This document shows positions 62,521-64,000 of a DNA stretch of 64,000 bases, in pieces (the stretch's first letter is position 1; each line of letters opens with the position of its first letter). Source of the stretch: Pseudomonadota bacterium (lineage in GTDB: Bacteria > Pseudomonadota > Gammaproteobacteria > Burkholderiales > Burkholderiaceae_C); the NCBI GenBank assembly GCA_018241265.1, contig JAFEEF010000002.1, forward strand, positions 1 through 64,000. The letters are read 5' to 3'. Made by a program: the position numbers and the translations under genes. The notes beneath the pieces were generated by a model that was not told where the DNA came from, did no database searches, and saw only the letters and a list, made by a program, of their open reading frames with translations.

Positions 62521-64000
62521 TCACCCTTCCTTCCGCAACGACGGAAACAGGATCACATCCCGAATGCTCGGCGCGTCGGTGATCAGCATGATCAGCCGGT
62601 CGATGCCGATGCCGCAGCCGCCGGTGGGCGGCATGCCGTATTCGAGCGCGCGGATGAAGTCGGCGTCGTAGTACATCGCTTCCTCGTCACCGGCTTCCTT
62701 GGCCGCCGCCTGCGCCAGGAAGCGCGCGGCCTGGTCCTCGGCGTCGTTGAGCTCGGAGAAGCCGTTGGCCATCTCGCGCCCGGTGATGAAGAGCTCGAAC
62801 CGCTCGGTGATCGACGGATCGGTATCGGAGGCGCGCGCCAGCGGCGAGACCTCGACCGGATAGTCGATGATGAAGGTCGGGTCCCAGAGCTTTTCCTCGA
62901 CCGCTGCTTCGAACAGGCCGAACTGCAGCTCGGCGAGCGACCAGCGCGCCGGCGGCTCCTCGCCGAGCGACTTGAGCTTGGCATGCAGCGCGGCCGCATC
63001 GCCCGCTTCGGCTTCAGTGAGACCCGCATGGCGCACGAGCGCGTCGCGCACCGACAGCCGCGCGAACGGACGCTCGAGGTCGACCGCCCGGCCGCCGTAG
63101 CTGAGCTGCGCGCTGCCCCAGGCGGCGCGCGCCGCATGGCGCAGCACGCCTTCGGTGTAGTCCATCAGATCATGATGGTTCCAGTACGCCGCATAGAACT
63201 CCATCATCGTGAACTCGGGGTTGTGGCGCACCGAGATGCCTTCGTTGCGGAAGTTGCGGTTGATCTCGAACACCCGCTCGAAGCCGCCGACGACGAGGCG
63301 CTTCAGGTACAGCTCAGGCGCGATGCGCAGGAACATGTCCTGGTCGAGCGCGTTGTGGTGCGTGACGAACGGCTTGGCGTTCGCGCCGCCCGGGATCGGA
63401 TGCAGCATCGGCGTCTCGACCTCGAGGAAGCCGTGCTCGACCATGTGCTGCCGGATCGAGCTGATCGCCTTGCTGCGCGCGACGAAGCGCTCGCGCGCCG
63501 CCTCGTCGGTGATCAGGTCGACATAGCGCTGCCGGTACTTCTGCTCCTGGTCGGTCATGCCGTGGAACTTGTCGGGCAGCGGGCGCAGGCTCTTCGTCAG
63601 CAGGCGCAGCTGGTCGACCTTGATCGTCAGCTCGCCGGTCTTGGTCTTGAAGAGCGTGCCTTCGGCGCCGAGGATGTCGCCCAGGTCCCAGTGGCGGAAG
63701 GCTTGATAGGTCTCGTCGCCGACCGCATCGATCGCGACGCGCAGCTGGATCCGGCCGGTGCCGTCCTGCAGGGTCGCGAAGCTCGCCTTGCCCATCACGC
63801 GCTTCAACATCATGCGGCCGGCCACGGCCACCTTGATCGCGAGCGGCTCCAGCTCGGCGTTCTCCTGCGCGCCGTGCTTGCGCTGCAGCTCGAGCGCATG
63901 GTGCCGCGGCTTGTAGTCGTTCGGGAACGCGATGCCCGCCTTGCGGATCGCCGCCAGCTTCTCGCGCCGTTCGGCGATGAGTTGATTGCTGTCGTCGGGC
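62521..64000 (-). CDS. lysS: Lysyl-tRNA synthetase (class II), N-terminus outside window
   Basis: 493 codons are visible and the frame is open through the right edge, so only the first few residues are missing. The N-terminal OB-fold anticodon domain has [22 protein letters not shown]. Class II motif 1 and 2 regions are [23 protein letters not shown] and [23 protein letters not shown] (both in parts), and motif 3 is [20 protein letters not shown]. It charges tRNA-Lys in the cytoplasm. The upstream visible peptide [19 protein letters not shown] is the typical lead-in. Confidence 0.97.
   Translation of the reverse strand, partial: PDDSNQLIAERREKLAAIRKAGIAFPNDYKPRHHALELQRKHGAQENAELEPLAIKVAVAGRMMLKRVMGKASFATLQDGTGRIQLRVAIDAVGDETYQAFRHWDLGDILGAEGTLFKTKTGELTIKVDQLRLLTKSLRPLPDKFHGMTDQEQKYRQRYVDLITDEAARERFVARSKAISSIRQHMVEHGFLEVETPMLHPIPGGANAKPFVTHHNALDQDMFLRIAPELYLKRLVVGGFERVFEINRNFRNEGISVRHNPEFTMMEFYAAYWNHHDLMDYTEGVLRHAARAAWGSAQLSYGGRAVDLERPFARLSVRDALVRHAGLTEAEAGDAAALHAKLKSLGEEPPARWSLAELQFGLFEAAVEEKLWDPTFIIDYPVEVSPLARASDTDPSITERFELFITGREMANGFSELNDAEDQAARFLAQAAAKEAGDEEAMYYDADFIRALEYGMPPTGGCGIGIDRLIMLITDAPSIRDVILFPSLRKEG

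Overview
The window is dense chromosomal DNA of very high G+C content from a betaproteobacterium. It is most likely a member of the Burkholderiales, close to the Rubrivivax/Leptothrix/Ideonella type. This rests on gene order and family content: hemL–thiD–rubredoxin–pilGHIJ–chpA; yqgE–ruvX–pyrR–pyrB–pyrC'–plsC; a long aa3 oxidase cluster with DUF2970, DUF2909 and a 36-residue assembly protein; rpoH behind a CIRCE element; and Bug-type binding proteins. No database search was run. Almost everything is core metabolism or core physiology. There is no prophage, integrase, complete insertion sequence, CRISPR array, rRNA or tRNA gene, and no gene-free stretch longer than about 300 bases.

Layout. 1–2.6 kb (minus): start of a HAD hydrolase, a 163-bp palindromic element, hemL and thiD. 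2.8–13.8 kb (plus): a rubredoxin too short for normal ORF cut-offs, then a type IV pilus chemosensory (Pil-Chp) operon ending in a 2273-residue ChpA/PilL hybrid kinase. A photolyase converges on it. 15.2–19.9 kb: yqgE, ruvX, pyrR, pyrB, a catalytically dead dihydroorotase (pyrC') and plsC, with mostly overlapping stops and starts. 19.9–26.8 kb: M16 protease, gpmA (minus), rhodanese, grxC, secB, gpsA and a Bug periplasmic binding protein. 26.8–29.2 kb: the one accessory-looking patch, with a lower-G+C orphan gene and a divergent LuxR-type regulator. 29.2–31.4 kb: trmL and comF, divergent from a BioC-like methyltransferase.

31.5–41.3 kb is a cytochrome c oxidase supercluster. It holds DUF2244, coxB (with a fused cytochrome c domain), coxA, a 36-residue protein, ctaG, DUF2970, coxC, an inverted DUF2909 gene, surf1, an unrecognised membrane-anchored CxxxC protein that looks like a second Sco-type chaperone, ctaA, ctaB and sco1. 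It carries subunits, heme A synthesis and copper delivery together and ends at a strong hairpin. 41.4–44.7 kb: rpoH under a CIRCE operator, then a GntR-type regulator with a two-gene ABC exporter. 44.7–50 kb: an orphan MASE1–CHASE–PAS hybrid histidine kinase, ychF and a pirin. 50–55 kb: a flavin monooxygenase broken by a one-base frameshift, tag, a MOSC protein, a UbiH-like hydroxylase and dsbC. 55–58.1 kb: gbsR–cydA–cydB (cyanide-insensitive type bd oxidase) behind a 26-bp near-perfect palindrome that is probably the regulator's operator. 58.2–64 kb: DUF3429, an M61 peptidase with PDZ domain, DUF3108, enoyl-CoA hydratase and lysS running off the right edge.

No wholly new multi-gene system is evident. 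The most interesting items are the Sco-like protein between surf1 and ctaA, the GbsR palindrome, the CIRCE on rpoH, the long palindromic element behind hemL, the chain of overlapping mini-ORFs between pilI and pilJ, and the orphan gene at 27 kb.
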